From positions 124,001 through 188,000 of the forward strand of contig LNDZ01000013.1 in NCBI GenBank assembly GCA_001464495.1: DNA of 64,000 nt, written 5' to 3'. The position numbers and the translations under genes were made by a program. The notes under the pieces are model-generated. The model worked only from the letters and a program-made list of their open reading frames with translations, had not been told where the DNA came from and did no database searches. Origin of the DNA: Betaproteobacteria bacterium Ga0074130. Lineage in GTDB: Bacteria > Pseudomonadota > Gammaproteobacteria > Burkholderiales > Rhodocyclaceae. Positions 8,397 through 16,860 of the stretch are shown piece by piece. Position 1 is the stretch's first letter. The number at the start of each line of letters is the position of its first letter.

Positions 8397-8642
8397 ATGA
8401 AGTGCGATCACAAAAAAGTACTGGATCTTGCCAAGGCTGGCGATTGGGAAACCTCACATGCGCTCGTGCAAGTGCATTCAGACAGCCTGTCGTGTTTAAT
8501 TCACGGCTATTTGCATCGGGTAGAAGGTGACCTAGGCAACGCCAGTTACTGGTATGGTCGCGGTGGTAGCAAGCTCACGACTAACCCGTTGCCAGATGAA
8601 TGGGCACGTTTATACAGAAAGGTCGAGGATGAGGCGTCTTGA
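8397..8642 (+). CDS. Small conserved-looking protein of unknown function
   Basis: An 81-residue soluble protein with two Cys and three His, for example MKCDHKK at the start and SLSCLIHGYLHRVEGD in the middle. The helix pattern (A-x2-G-D-W near 13-17, then Y-x6-G-D near 45) resembles a single TPR/Sel1-like helical hairpin. The ATG at 8397 lies 10 bp after the mutarotase stop and the gene overlaps the next one by 14 bp, so it sits in a three-gene operon. I do not recognise a named family. Confidence 0.65.
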   Translation: MKCDHKKVLDLAKAGDWETSHALVQVHSDSLSCLIHGYLHRVEGDLGNASYWYGRGGSKLTTNPLPDEWARLYRKVEDEAS

Positions 8643-9219
8643 GGATTTTGATGTCCTAATCTTGCCGGGTGTTGGTGGTGCTGGGCCTGATCACTGGCAG
8701 ACGTTCTGGCAGCGGGCTTTTCCGAGTTTTCGTCGGGTGCTGCAAGATAACTGGGAGCTGCCGGTTTACAGCGATTGGGCGCTACGGCTGAGCGACGCCG
8801 TAAATGCTGCAAAAAAGCCAGTGGTGCTGGTCGGTCATAGTTTGGGGACGTGCTTGACTGTTCGCTGGGCGAATGAAAATCCAACGTTGGCACGTAAGGT
8901 GATGGGCGCATTTCTGGTCGCCACAACGGATATTGATCGTTTCGAGGGCAAGGGCGGCACACCCGCCACCGGTTTTGCCCCCGTTATTCTCAAACCTTTA
9001 CCTTTCCCTACGCTCATCGTCGCCAGTCATAACGATGAGCGCGTGAGCTTTGAACGTGCGAGTGAGTTTGCCAAAGCGTGGGGCGCAACGCTTGCGGATG
9101 TGGGCGATGCGGGCCACATCGGCAGTGTGGCCAAGCTGGGCGTGTGGCCGACAGGGCTGGTGTTGCTAGGGCAGTTCATTGCCAGTCTGAGCGCTGCTCA
9201 GGGCAACCAATCTACTTAA
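8629..9219 (+). CDS. RBBP9/YdeN-family alpha/beta hydrolase
   Basis: The 196-residue serine hydrolase shows the oxyanion start LILPGVGGAGPDHWQ near residues 10-25, which is typical of the family, and the nucleophile elbow VGHSLGTC near 68-75. Asp sits in ASHNDERV near 140 and His in DAGHIG near 165. The substrate is unknown. The ATG at 8629 overlaps the preceding small gene. Its end overlaps the convergent pirin gene by 4 bp. Confidence 0.9.
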   Translation: MRRLEDFDVLILPGVGGAGPDHWQTFWQRAFPSFRRVLQDNWELPVYSDWALRLSDAVNAAKKPVVLVGHSLGTCLTVRWANENPTLARKVMGAFLVATTDIDRFEGKGGTPATGFAPVILKPLPFPTLIVASHNDERVSFERASEFAKAWGATLADVGDAGHIGSVAKLGVWPTGLVLLGQFIASLSAAQGNQST

Positions 9220-10133
9220 CGCGAGCTACGAATTTCTGTAGGGACGGCAGGTGCGACGAGTGCGCTGCCCACGTAGCCGGGGACATCACCAAAGACGGTA
9301 TCTGCACCCGTCCGGCCATTCCACGTCGCTGTGGCGGCGGCGATTTCATCGCGTGTGCGGCCGACAAAGTTCCACCACAGCAACACGTTTTCCTCGAATG
9401 GCGTGCCGCCAATTAGGAGTACCCGTGCTGCGGCTTTGCAGTGCAGATCCAGCTTGGTCTGTCCCGGTGGAAGGTAGAGCAGGGTGCCGCTGGCAAGGGC
9501 TTCGCTTTGAGTCGCTTCCGTGATCTCGACATTGCCTTCCAGCACCAGCACACCATATTCAAAGTCGGCACGTAGCGGGATGACAGCGCTAGCCGCTGTT
9601 GTGGCACTGAGATCCAGCCCAAGCAGCGGGCTATGCACGGCAACAGGTGAGACATGCTGATTCAGTTCGCCGACCAATAACGTTGCCGTAAAACCGCCGG
9701 CAGCGAAAATAGGCAAGTCGGGGTAATGCTGAAACGCCGGTACGCTATGGCGGTGACTATCGGGCAGCGCGATCCAGAGCTGGGCAAGATGCAGTGTGGG
9801 TGGGCGTTGCGCGGGCGACTCTTCCGAATGCGAGATCCCTTGGCCCGCCGTCATCAGGTTCACCTGACCGGGGCGTAGCAACTGCTCATAACCGAGGCTA
9901 TCGCGATGCAATACCTCACCCTCGATCAACCATGAAAAGGTTTGCAGGCCGATATGTGGATGGGGCCCGACACGCATTCCTTCACCTTGGCTGACATCGA
10001 CCGGCCCGGCGTGGTCCAGAAAGCACCAAGCACCAATCATGCGCTGTTCGCGGCTGGGTAGGGCGCGGCGGATCAGCATGCCTTCACCAAGAATGCTAGT
10101 GCGGGCTTCGATACGTTGTGAGGTCTTGCTCAT
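9216..10133 (-). CDS. Pirin family protein (bicupin)
   Basis: The 305-residue protein has an N-terminal cupin with the metal-binding pattern VGPHPHIGLQTFSWLIEGE (His pair near 57-59 and a third His), then MTAGQGISHSEESP. The C-terminal cupin is more degenerate (GTLLYLPPGQ) and ends in the pirin-type WWNFVGRTRDEI. Bacterial pirins are iron-binding proteins. Some have quercetinase activity and others bind pyruvate dehydrogenase E1, and the sequence does not say which applies. It is convergent with the RBBP9 hydrolase gene. Confidence 0.92.
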   Translation of the reverse strand: MSKTSQRIEARTSILGEGMLIRRALPSREQRMIGAWCFLDHAGPVDVSQGEGMRVGPHPHIGLQTFSWLIEGEVLHRDSLGYEQLLRPGQVNLMTAGQGISHSEESPAQRPPTLHLAQLWIALPDSHRHSVPAFQHYPDLPIFAAGGFTATLLVGELNQHVSPVAVHSPLLGLDLSATTAASAVIPLRADFEYGVLVLEGNVEITEATQSEALASGTLLYLPPGQTKLDLHCKAAARVLLIGGTPFEENVLLWWNFVGRTRDEIAAATATWNGRTGADTVFGDVPGYVGSALVAPAVPTEIRSSR

Positions 10134-10215
10134 GGCTGAAAGATCGATAAAGGCGTATCGACATGATAGGGCGGCCTTGATCCCGGCTCAAGTCTGCTAT
10201 TGCATGTGTGATGTA

Positions 10216-10944
10216 TTAGTCAGGGCAGAGGCGCGCATATTCGCTGCGAACTACGGCATGGCATTCACACCCCCGTTGTTGCAACGCTTGGCGATCCACC
10301 ACGGTGATCCGACCACGACTGTAGCGAATCAAGCCCTGCTGTTGCAGCCGCCCGGCAACCTCGGTAATGCCTTCCCGACGCACGCCGAGTATGTTGGCAA
10401 TTTGTTCTTGTGTCATCAGCAGCTGATTGCCCTGTAAGCGATCCAGTCGTAGCAGTAGCCAGCGACAAAATTGCTGTTCAAGAGCGTGGTGGCGATTGCA
10501 CACGGTTGTCTGTGCCATTTGCGTGAGCAATGCTTGTGCGTAGCGCAGGGCGAGATACTGTAAGTGCTCGCCGAGCGCAAATTCACTCTTCAGTGTTTTT
10601 GCACGTAGTCGATATCCATGCCCTGCATGCTGAACGATAGCTCGGCTGGTCGTGCTTTCTCCGCCCATGAACAGCGAGATGCCAACCATGCCGTCATTAC
10701 CGGTGATTGCAATTTCTGCGGCGGTGCCGTTTTCCATCATGTACAACAGGGAAACGATGCTGTTAATTGGGAAGTAACCCCATTCGAACTGAATGCCGGG
10801 CTCGCAGATAACCCATCCTAGCGGCATCTCTACATATTCGAGGTGCGGTAACAGGCGTGCAAGCTCATTCTCTGGCAGGGCGCCGAGAATGCGGTTGCTT
10901 CGTGTTGTGGCTTTGGTGCTGGGCGCATTTGCGAGGACGGGCAA
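10216..10944 (-). CDS. Crp/Fnr family transcriptional regulator
   Basis: The 242-residue regulator has a cyclic-nucleotide-binding-like domain at about 20-140, including GWVICEPGIQFEWGYFPINSIVSLLY and ITGNDGMVGISLFMGGE. A C-terminal HTH at about 180-215 contains MTQEQIANILGVRREGITEV. The FNR cysteine cluster is absent, so it is not an oxygen-sensing FeS regulator. The family with this PINSIVSLLY variant usually lacks a known ligand. It stands alone between the pirin and BON genes. Confidence 0.9.
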   Translation of the reverse strand: MPVLANAPSTKATTRSNRILGALPENELARLLPHLEYVEMPLGWVICEPGIQFEWGYFPINSIVSLLYMMENGTAAEIAITGNDGMVGISLFMGGESTTSRAIVQHAGHGYRLRAKTLKSEFALGEHLQYLALRYAQALLTQMAQTTVCNRHHALEQQFCRWLLLRLDRLQGNQLLMTQEQIANILGVRREGITEVAGRLQQQGLIRYSRGRITVVDRQALQQRGCECHAVVRSEYARLCPD

Positions 10945-11048
10945 TTAGAGCCTTTCCCCGCAGGGCGAATGGAGGGCATGGACATGATGCCTATCGGTTG
11001 CACCTTAACATCGACTTGGTATGCCCACAAGCCGTGTTTCCGGGCTGT

Positions 11049-11079
11049 CGTGACAGTCGGCCTATGCCGATCTGTCACG
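11049..11079. repeat. Strong hairpin between the Crp/Fnr gene and the BON lipoprotein gene
   Basis: CGTGACAG-TCGGC (11049-11061) pairs with GCCGA-t-CTGTCACG (11066-11079), 13 base pairs with one bulge and a CTAT loop. It starts 11 nt past the BON gene stop in the leftward direction. The lack of a following T tract makes it either a weak terminator or a 3'-end stabiliser. Confidence 0.5.
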
Positions 11080-11089
11080 TAGTACGGTC

Positions 11090-11464
11090 TTACTTTGCTG
11101 CTGGGGCTTCAGGTGCTACTGGTGCGGCAGCTGGTGCAGGGGCTGCAGCGGTTTCACGCTTAACGGTCTTGTCATCAACACTCTTTACGCCGGTAAGGCC
11201 ACGCGTCGTGTTCATGGCGCGATCCATTTGCGGATAGCTGTCGATGGTGCCTGTGAATTCGACCACACCCGAACGCGCTGCGACCTTTATGTTCAGGCCC
11301 TTCAGCTCAGGGTCGGCAGCCAAGGCGTCCTTGACAGTGGCGGTCAGCACATTGTCATCGATGACAGGAATGACAACCTCTTCCTTGCCACAGCCAAGCA
11401 GAGCGGCGGCGATGGTGCCAGCCAGAACAAGATTCAGGGCATTGCGGTAATGGCGATTCTTCAT
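11090..11464 (-). CDS. BON-domain lipoprotein
   Basis: The 124-residue precursor has a lipoprotein signal peptide with lipobox LLGC (Cys25). A single BON domain follows at about 38-100 (VKDALAADPELKGLNIKV, GVVEFTGTIDSYPQMDRA, GVKSVDDK), and then a low-complexity Ala/Pro tail. BON domains bind phospholipid or peptidoglycan, and relatives (OsmY, DolP) support envelope integrity. Most such proteins carry two BON domains, so this is a minimal form. The Ala/Pro tail could span the periplasm or contact peptidoglycan. Confidence 0.88.
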   Translation of the reverse strand: MKNRHYRNALNLVLAGTIAAALLGCGKEEVVIPVIDDNVLTATVKDALAADPELKGLNIKVAARSGVVEFTGTIDSYPQMDRAMNTTRGLTGVKSVDDKTVKRETAAAPAPAAAPVAPEAPAAK

Positions 11465-11601
11465 TGGGTACGCGTCCTTTAGGTTCGATAGGGATCGGTG
11501 CCGGGTGGTCGCTCCGGTGATCCTAATCGAGTGTGACTGCGTATCGTCTTTCGGTCTGTGCGGAATCGCACATAGTGGCGTTTATCTGCCACCTCTGTGC
11601 A

Positions 11602-12264
11602 TCAGAGCGGCCACTGCTCCAGACGGTATGCCGAATCCCAGAAGATCCACTCAAGCTGCGTTGCTCGTGTGAAAGCCTTGTGCATCTCCGCGATGGTTGC
11701 AGGGCTGGCGGTGAGCGCCACACGATCCACCGTATCAATGACGCCGCGTACGGCAGCATGAAAGTCCTCACCGGCATAGGTGTCAATCCAGGCTTGGTAA
11801 GGATTGGGTTTGCTTGCACGTGCATGGATGTCGCGCCCGATTTCAGCGTAAATCCAGAAGCAAGGCAGTAGGGCGGCCAGAGCCACCGGATAGGAGGCGC
11901 TCCAGGCGGTACTGATTAAATAGCTGGTGTAGTGATCACACGCCGGGGAGAGAGGGGTGGCGGAAAAGGTGGCTGGCGATACGCCAAATTGCGCCATGAA
12001 GTCGCTGTGCAGGCTACGCTCGACGATCACCGCGACCTCGGCGGCATGTGAGAACTGCACCAGACCATCGGCATCATCGGCTTTGGCCGCAGCCACAGCA
12101 AGGGCGCGGCCGAAGGCGATGAGGTAGTGCGCATCCTGAATCATGTAGTGCTGGAAGCGTTCGCGGCTCAGGGTGCCGTTGGCCAGCTCCTGATTGAACG
12201 GCATTGTGCGAATGGTTTCGTAGCGAGCGCTGTTTAAGGCCCAAGCATCTGTGCTGAACGACAT
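11602..12264 (-). CDS. tenA: TenA family thiaminase II/aminopyrimidine aminohydrolase
   Basis: The enzyme salvages thiamin breakdown products by hydrolysing amino-HMP to HMP. The 220-residue length is right for TenA. Conserved residues include Asp in YMIQDAHYL near 44-50, the catalytic Cys in LLPCFWIYAEIG near 135, and Glu in LEWIFWDSAY near 208. The ATG at 12264 has a strong GGAGAAG ribosome site upstream. No other thiamin genes and no TPP riboswitch are adjacent. Confidence 0.93.
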   Translation of the reverse strand: MSFSTDAWALNSARYETIRTMPFNQELANGTLSRERFQHYMIQDAHYLIAFGRALAVAAAKADDADGLVQFSHAAEVAVIVERSLHSDFMAQFGVSPATFSATPLSPACDHYTSYLISTAWSASYPVALAALLPCFWIYAEIGRDIHARASKPNPYQAWIDTYAGEDFHAAVRGVIDTVDRVALTASPATIAEMHKAFTRATQLEWIFWDSAYRLEQWPL

Positions 12265-12458
12265 GCGGCTTCTCCGTGCATTAACAGTAACGAGGGCGAT
12301 AGTCTCGCACATTGCCGTTATCAGAATCCACCCCTTAATTGGGCTCTATTCAGACTTTATTCCGGCTTGACTCTGTTTCCAGAGGGCGCATAGTGGATGT
12401 CACGGATCGCCTGTTGCAATCTGCCGCGCCCTGGGTGCTGGGGTAAAGGAAGACAAAC

Positions 12459-12653
12459 ATGAGTACGGCGTATTTCAAACTGATTCGCAAGAACGAAATG
12501 GCGATTGAAGCCGCCATTACCCCCCATCGGAACGAGGCCAAGCTCATGGCTGCCTTGCGTGCGGCCAAGGACTTTATCCTCAACTATCCAGGCTATACCC
12601 CTGCTGAAAAGTCGCGTGCTGCCGATTTACGGCAGATGATGGCCAATCTTTGA
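12459..12653 (+). CDS. Small protein of unknown function (64 aa)
   Basis: The ATG is preceded by AAAGGAAG at good spacing, a convincing ribosome site. The product is basic, mostly helical and soluble (MSTAYFKLIRKNEMAIEAAI, then KDFILNYPGYTPAEKSRAADL). No cysteine, membrane segment or known motif is visible. It is convergent with the membrane protein gene 6 bp downstream. I do not recognise the family. Confidence 0.6.
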   Translation: MSTAYFKLIRKNEMAIEAAITPHRNEAKLMAALRAAKDFILNYPGYTPAEKSRAADLRQMMANL

Positions 12654-12659
12654 TGCCCG

Positions 12660-13031
12660 TTACTTGGGCTGCAGGAACTCGCTGAAGTAGGCTGCGCGAT
12701 CAAAGCACCATTGCGCCGGAAAGTCCGTGTAGTGGGCGAGCGCAAAGCCATCTTCGATGGCAAGGGCTGTCATGACGGCGCAGACATGCTCGAAGTGTCG
12801 TGAAGCAATGGTCTGGCGGCCCTGTTCCTTGAAGTAGGTTTCCTCATATGTGCGTGCTTTGGGCGAGTGTGCCACCAGATAGGTCACATAGCGCTGGTAG
12901 TCGCTCACAATTGGCTGGTCTGCCTGATAGACAGACCAGTAGCGAAACCCGATCATGTAGGAAACTAGGAAGCCGCCGAGCACAATCAGATGGCTCCATT
13001 GGGTCCACACAGCTTTGAGGCGTTCAAGCAT
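12660..13031 (-). CDS. Small inner-membrane protein of unknown function
   Basis: The 123-residue protein has one N-terminal membrane segment (LIVLGGFLVSYMIGFRYWSV, about 15-34) and a soluble C-terminal part of about 85 residues with two Cys (EHVCAVM and QWCFDRAAYF) that could form a disulfide if periplasmic. No family is recognised. It ends 6 bp from the convergent 64-aa gene. Confidence 0.6.
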   Translation of the reverse strand: MLERLKAVWTQWSHLIVLGGFLVSYMIGFRYWSVYQADQPIVSDYQRYVTYLVAHSPKARTYEETYFKEQGRQTIASRHFEHVCAVMTALAIEDGFALAHYTDFPAQWCFDRAAYFSEFLQPK

Positions 13032-13131
13032 GAGCGATAATCTCAGTTAAGAATGTTCCACAGTTTCGCATAAATCATTTGGCGTTGCTGCGTCCCTCGC
13101 AGCGCGCTGATGCATTGTCCATAACGAGGCC

Positions 13132-13539
13132 ATGAAGCGACTTTTTATACTTTTATTGCCCACCATGATGTTGGCCTCTGTAGCCAATGCGCAGGTGACA
13201 ACTGCTGACGCTGATCGCGCCTTGTATTTAGCGTTTCTTGAAAAAAGTACGCAGGCGGGCATCTGTGCTGCACGATTGCCTGACTTTGCGGAGAAATACC
13301 CGCCCTTGTTACGCAAGTGGAAAGTGCGTTACGAATCGGTATTGCGTCTTGGCGATGCCTTTATGCGTAGCGAGGCCGTTCGTGATCAGATCAGCGTCGA
13401 AGAAAAAATCGAGAAAGCCATACGTTCCTCGGTGAGCAAGCTTGAAGCAGCCAGTGAACCCGATACACAAAAAACCTGCGAAGAGGTGCAGCGCTGGTTT
13501 GAGCAACGTGAAGAAAAGCCAGAAGCAAAAGGTGCCTGA
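13132..13539 (+). CDS. Exported protein of unknown function
   Basis: The 135-residue precursor has a clear Sec signal peptide (LFILLLPTMMLASVANAQV, cleavage after ANA near residue 20). The mature part is helical and charged with two Cys (GICAARL and KTCEEVQ) likely to form a periplasmic disulfide. Only 3 bp separate it from the TSUP exporter gene, so the two are probably co-transcribed. Confidence 0.65.
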   Translation: MKRLFILLLPTMMLASVANAQVTTADADRALYLAFLEKSTQAGICAARLPDFAEKYPPLLRKWKVRYESVLRLGDAFMRSEAVRDQISVEEKIEKAIRSSVSKLEAASEPDTQKTCEEVQRWFEQREEKPEAKGA

Positions 13540-13542
13540 TCC

Positions 13543-14349
13543 ATGCTGGGCATGACGCTCCTCGGCTTACTCGTCGGTATCATCATGGGGCTGACGGGCG
13601 CGGGTGGTGGGATACTCGCGGTGCCAGGCCTGATGCTTGTCATGGGTTGGAACGTGGCCGAAGCTGCACCTGTCGCAATGGTGGCTGTTGCCATGAGCGC
13701 AAGTGTCGGGGCTGTGAGTGGTTTGCGCCTGGGGCTGGCACGTTATAAAACTGCTCTGCTGATGGCCATTGCTGCTTTGCCGTTTTCTTCGCTTGGCTTG
13801 CAGGTGGCGCATCGATTTCCGCCGGTGATACTCAGTAGCTTGTTTGCGTTGATTCTGTTCTACATATCAACTCGCCAACTCTATGGCTGCTTTAAGCGTT
13901 CTTCGCCGCTGGTCGATGAGAATAATGCCGCGCTGTGTCATATGGATTGGCAGACCGGTAAGCTGGTCTGGAATCGCCTGACTGTTGTGCTGATTGCCAG
14001 TGTTGGCGCCATGACTGGATTTCTCACTGGTTTGCTCGGTGTTGGCGGCGCGTTCTTCATGGTACCCATGCTACGTCGTTTGACCGATATTCCTATGCAG
14101 GGCGTCATTGCGACGGTCTTGCTCGTGACGGCTTGTGTCACTTCAGGCAGCTTGATGCTGGCGAGCTATCACGACATATCCTTACCGACTGAGAGTATTG
14201 CGCCCTTCGTGATGGCTGCAGTACTTGGCATGCTGTCAGGCCGTTTTCTCATCCGATACACCAGTAGCCGGGTATTGCAATGTAGTTTTGGTTTGCTGGT
14301 ATTGCTGGTCGGTCTTACTGTTGCCATCCGTGCCTTACACGGTCTGTAA
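13543..14349 (+). CDS. TSUP (TauE/SafE) family sulfite/sulfonate-type exporter
   Basis: The 268-residue polytopic inner-membrane protein has about eight helices and the two-fold TSUP repeat. The first half contains GIIMGLTGAGGGILAVPGL and the second GFLTGLLGVGGAFFMVPML. The family moves sulfite, organosulfonates or related anions. The substrate cannot be read from the sequence. It immediately follows the exported-protein gene. Confidence 0.9.
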   Translation: MLGMTLLGLLVGIIMGLTGAGGGILAVPGLMLVMGWNVAEAAPVAMVAVAMSASVGAVSGLRLGLARYKTALLMAIAALPFSSLGLQVAHRFPPVILSSLFALILFYISTRQLYGCFKRSSPLVDENNAALCHMDWQTGKLVWNRLTVVLIASVGAMTGFLTGLLGVGGAFFMVPMLRRLTDIPMQGVIATVLLVTACVTSGSLMLASYHDISLPTESIAPFVMAAVLGMLSGRFLIRYTSSRVLQCSFGLLVLLVGLTVAIRALHGL

Positions 14350-14498
14350 GCTTATAAAAACATTGAATAAAGTGATGAGGGCTGCGCGCTATAATCTCCC
14401 CTCTTTGTATTCATTAATACCCCTTCCGCAATTCTTGCTACCCATCTGCGTGGTCTTGGCACTGAACAAGCGAACAATCATCCTGAGCCGCGACTGAC

Positions 14499-15629
14499 GT
14501 GCCCTCGCTAGACATTCGAACCCTGCTTATTGTCTTCATCATCGGCAACCTGCTGGTGGGTAGTCTTATGCTGGCGGCCTTTCGGGGGCGTTTGACGGCC
14601 GTCTTGAAGACTTGGATAGCGAGTCTGTTTGTTCAGTCGTTGGGTTGGCTTCTGCTGGGCAATTGTGGGGGCATATTGCCTTTACTCGGCTTTGTGACGC
14701 TCAGCTTGAGCTACGGCATGATGATTACGGCGCTCACTTTGCATTTCGGAATTTCACGCCGTTATGGCTGGCCTTGGTGGCCTGTGGGCATCGCGGTGCT
14801 TTTCATCATTTGTGTGCCTGCAGAACCATGGATACGGCAGGTGGGCGGAAATTTGATTGCTGCCTTGCAAGTGTTACTTGCAGCGGCCATTACCCTCTGG
14901 CAACGAGGGCAGCGCAATTTGTTGCGTGTTTTGATGGGGGGCAGTGGCCTGCTTGGTGCCTTGGTGCTACTGGTCCGTGCCGCTGACATTTACCAGGTAG
15001 GCGCAACTTCCTGTGTTGTCGACGGCAGCTCACCGGAACAAGGCTTGACCTTTTTGTGCTTTTTTATCTTCCGCTTCACTTTCATGTTTGGCTTCATCCT
15101 TCTGATCGAAGGCAAGCAACGTGAGGCAGTGACTCGACTAGCGACACTTGACTCGCTGACAGAAGCCTACAACCGCCGTACCTTTATTGACCTTGCCGAG
15201 CGCGAGCTGCAACGCAGCCTGCGGAATGGCCGGCCCATGTCAGTCATGGTGCTTGATCTGGACAACTTCAAGCAGATCAATGACACGCATGGACATCAGG
15301 CAGGTGACTCAGTGCTACAGCACGTCAAACAAGTTGCAGATGAGTGTCTGCGCTCCGCAGACATCTTTGCGCGATACGGCGGCGAGGAGTTTGTTGTCTT
15401 GTTGCCAGATACGACAAGTCAGGGTGCCGTGGTGCTGGCTGAGCGTCTGCGTCTGGCGATTGCCGAAAATCGTGCCAGTTGTGGCGTACCGGTGACGGCT
15501 TGCATCGGTGTGCATAGCCTAGATAAGGTCAGCAAGAGCGTTACGTTGGCAGAGCTACTTGCCCAGGCTGACAAGGCCATGTATCAGGCCAAGGCAGCCG
15601 GGCGTAATTGCGTAGTCGTCGCCGACTAG
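14499..15629 (+). CDS. Membrane-bound diguanylate cyclase (GGDEF)
   Basis: The 376-residue protein starts at GTG 14499. The N-terminal ~200 residues hold about six hydrophobic segments of a MASE-like sensor with no named match. The C-terminal GGDEF domain is complete: DSLTEAYNRRTF, DLDNFKQINDTHGHQ, and the active site RYGGEEFVVLLPD near 287-299. An inhibitory I-site RxxD (RSAD) lies exactly five residues before GGEEF, so product feedback inhibition is expected. There is no EAL domain. A TATAAT at 14390-14395 may be its promoter -10 element. Confidence 0.93.
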   Translation: MPSLDIRTLLIVFIIGNLLVGSLMLAAFRGRLTAVLKTWIASLFVQSLGWLLLGNCGGILPLLGFVTLSLSYGMMITALTLHFGISRRYGWPWWPVGIAVLFIICVPAEPWIRQVGGNLIAALQVLLAAAITLWQRGQRNLLRVLMGGSGLLGALVLLVRAADIYQVGATSCVVDGSSPEQGLTFLCFFIFRFTFMFGFILLIEGKQREAVTRLATLDSLTEAYNRRTFIDLAERELQRSLRNGRPMSVMVLDLDNFKQINDTHGHQAGDSVLQHVKQVADECLRSADIFARYGGEEFVVLLPDTTSQGAVVLAERLRLAIAENRASCGVPVTACIGVHSLDKVSKSVTLAELLAQADKAMYQAKAAGRNCVVVAD

Positions 15630-15643
15630 CATTTCCCTTAAGG

Positions 15644-16045
15644 TCAGGCGGCGAGGGTCGACTCGATCTTGATTTCGCCGAGCAGGATCTTGTGGATTGG
15701 ACAAGCGTTGGCGATCTGCAGCAGACGCTCACGTTGATCGGCATCTAGCTGCTGGCCCTTGACGTGAATTTCACGGGTGATCGTGGTGCTGCCCGGGGCT
15801 TCATTGGCATACCCTAGAATCACTTCCACACCTTCCAGCGGCCAGGTCTTGCGGCCGGCGTACATGGTCAGCGTGACTGCGGTACAGGTGCCCAGCGAGG
15901 ATAAGAGAATGCTATGCGGCGTAGGGCCGGCATAGGCACCACCATGTTCAGCAGTGGCATCACCCAGCCATTGATGGGCGCCATCGGTTAGGGTGACGGT
16001 GTAGGGAACGTTGCCTATCGAGGCAGTAACAAGTGTCGAGGCCAT
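15644..16045 (-). CDS. OsmC family peroxiredoxin-like protein
   Basis: The 133-residue protein has the two OsmC/Ohr redox cysteines, in SLGTCTAVTL near residue 53 and NACPIHKIL near 115. OsmC-like proteins reduce organic hydroperoxides or bind lipids. Sequence features (GPTPHSILLSSLGTC, short length) fit the YhfA/OsmC-like branch rather than Ohr. It is convergent with the diguanylate cyclase and divergent from the VIT transporter gene. Confidence 0.9.
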   Translation of the reverse strand: MASTLVTASIGNVPYTVTLTDGAHQWLGDATAEHGGAYAGPTPHSILLSSLGTCTAVTLTMYAGRKTWPLEGVEVILGYANEAPGSTTITREIHVKGQQLDADQRERLLQIANACPIHKILLGEIKIESTLAA

Positions 16046-16131
16046 GATTTTTCTATTCGCTATGTGGTTGGGGATACAGCAAGGTTGATAATAGCCTGAC
16101 TCGCCCCGGATGCCATCCCCTGATATTGACT

Positions 16132-16821
16132 ATGCGACATAGCGAACGACACAGAACCCACCGCAGTGGCTGGTTGCGCGCCGCTGTTCTCGGGGCAAAT
16201 GACGGCATTGTTTCAACCGCCAGCCTGATCTTGGGTGTGGCAGCAACTGGTGCCTCCACCCAAGCCATTGTCGTGACCGGCGTTGCCAGTTTGGTGGCGG
16301 GGGCCATGTCCATGGCGGCAGGTGAATATGTCTCGGTCAGCTCGCAGGCCGACACGGAAAATGCAGACATCACGCGTGAACGCGCAGAGCTGGCGGACAA
16401 CCCCAGTCAGGAGCAGGCCGAGCTCAGAGACATCTACATTGCGCGTGGACTTGATCCAGCACTGGCCGCCAACGTCGCCACCCAGTTGATGGCGCATGAT
16501 GCGCTGACTGCACATGCGCGCGACGAACTCGGCATTTCCGACACGTTGGCTGCGCAGCCGGTGAGTGCTGCGCTCGCATCGGCGGCTGCCTTTGCTGCAG
16601 GTGCTTTTCTGCCTGTATTGATGGTCTTGGTTCTGCCTCCTGCCATGCTGATGTGGGGTCTTGCCATCAGCTCATTGCTGTTTCTTGTGTTGCTCGGCAT
16701 CATTGCGGCCAGCGCCGGTGGCGCACCCGTATTAACCTCTGCCTTGCGTGTGACTTTCTGGGGCGCCCTTGCTATGGCCCTCACCGCAGGCGTTGGCGCA
16801 CTTTTTGGTGTGGCGGCTTAA
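16132..16821 (+). CDS. VIT1/CCC1-type (Fe2+/Mn2+) transporter
   Basis: The 229-residue inner-membrane protein has the conserved first helix WLRAAVLGANDGIVSTASLI and the second-helix motif AGAMSMAAGEYVSVSSQADTE. A cytosolic helical metal-binding segment rich in acidic residues (about 80-135) follows, then three C-terminal helices. The family exports Fe2+ or Mn2+ from the cytosol. The ATG at 16132 is preferred over an upstream TTG. Confidence 0.92.
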   Translation: MRHSERHRTHRSGWLRAAVLGANDGIVSTASLILGVAATGASTQAIVVTGVASLVAGAMSMAAGEYVSVSSQADTENADITRERAELADNPSQEQAELRDIYIARGLDPALAANVATQLMAHDALTAHARDELGISDTLAAQPVSAALASAAAFAAGAFLPVLMVLVLPPAMLMWGLAISSLLFLVLLGIIAASAGGAPVLTSALRVTFWGALAMALTAGVGALFGVAA

Positions 16822-16860
16822 AATCGTAGTAACTACATCTGTTCTGTGAGTCTGTGATCC

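Noticed and set aside
12265-12458. TPP riboswitch upstream of tenA
   Set aside because: The conserved CTGAGA and related core were not found on the minus strand.
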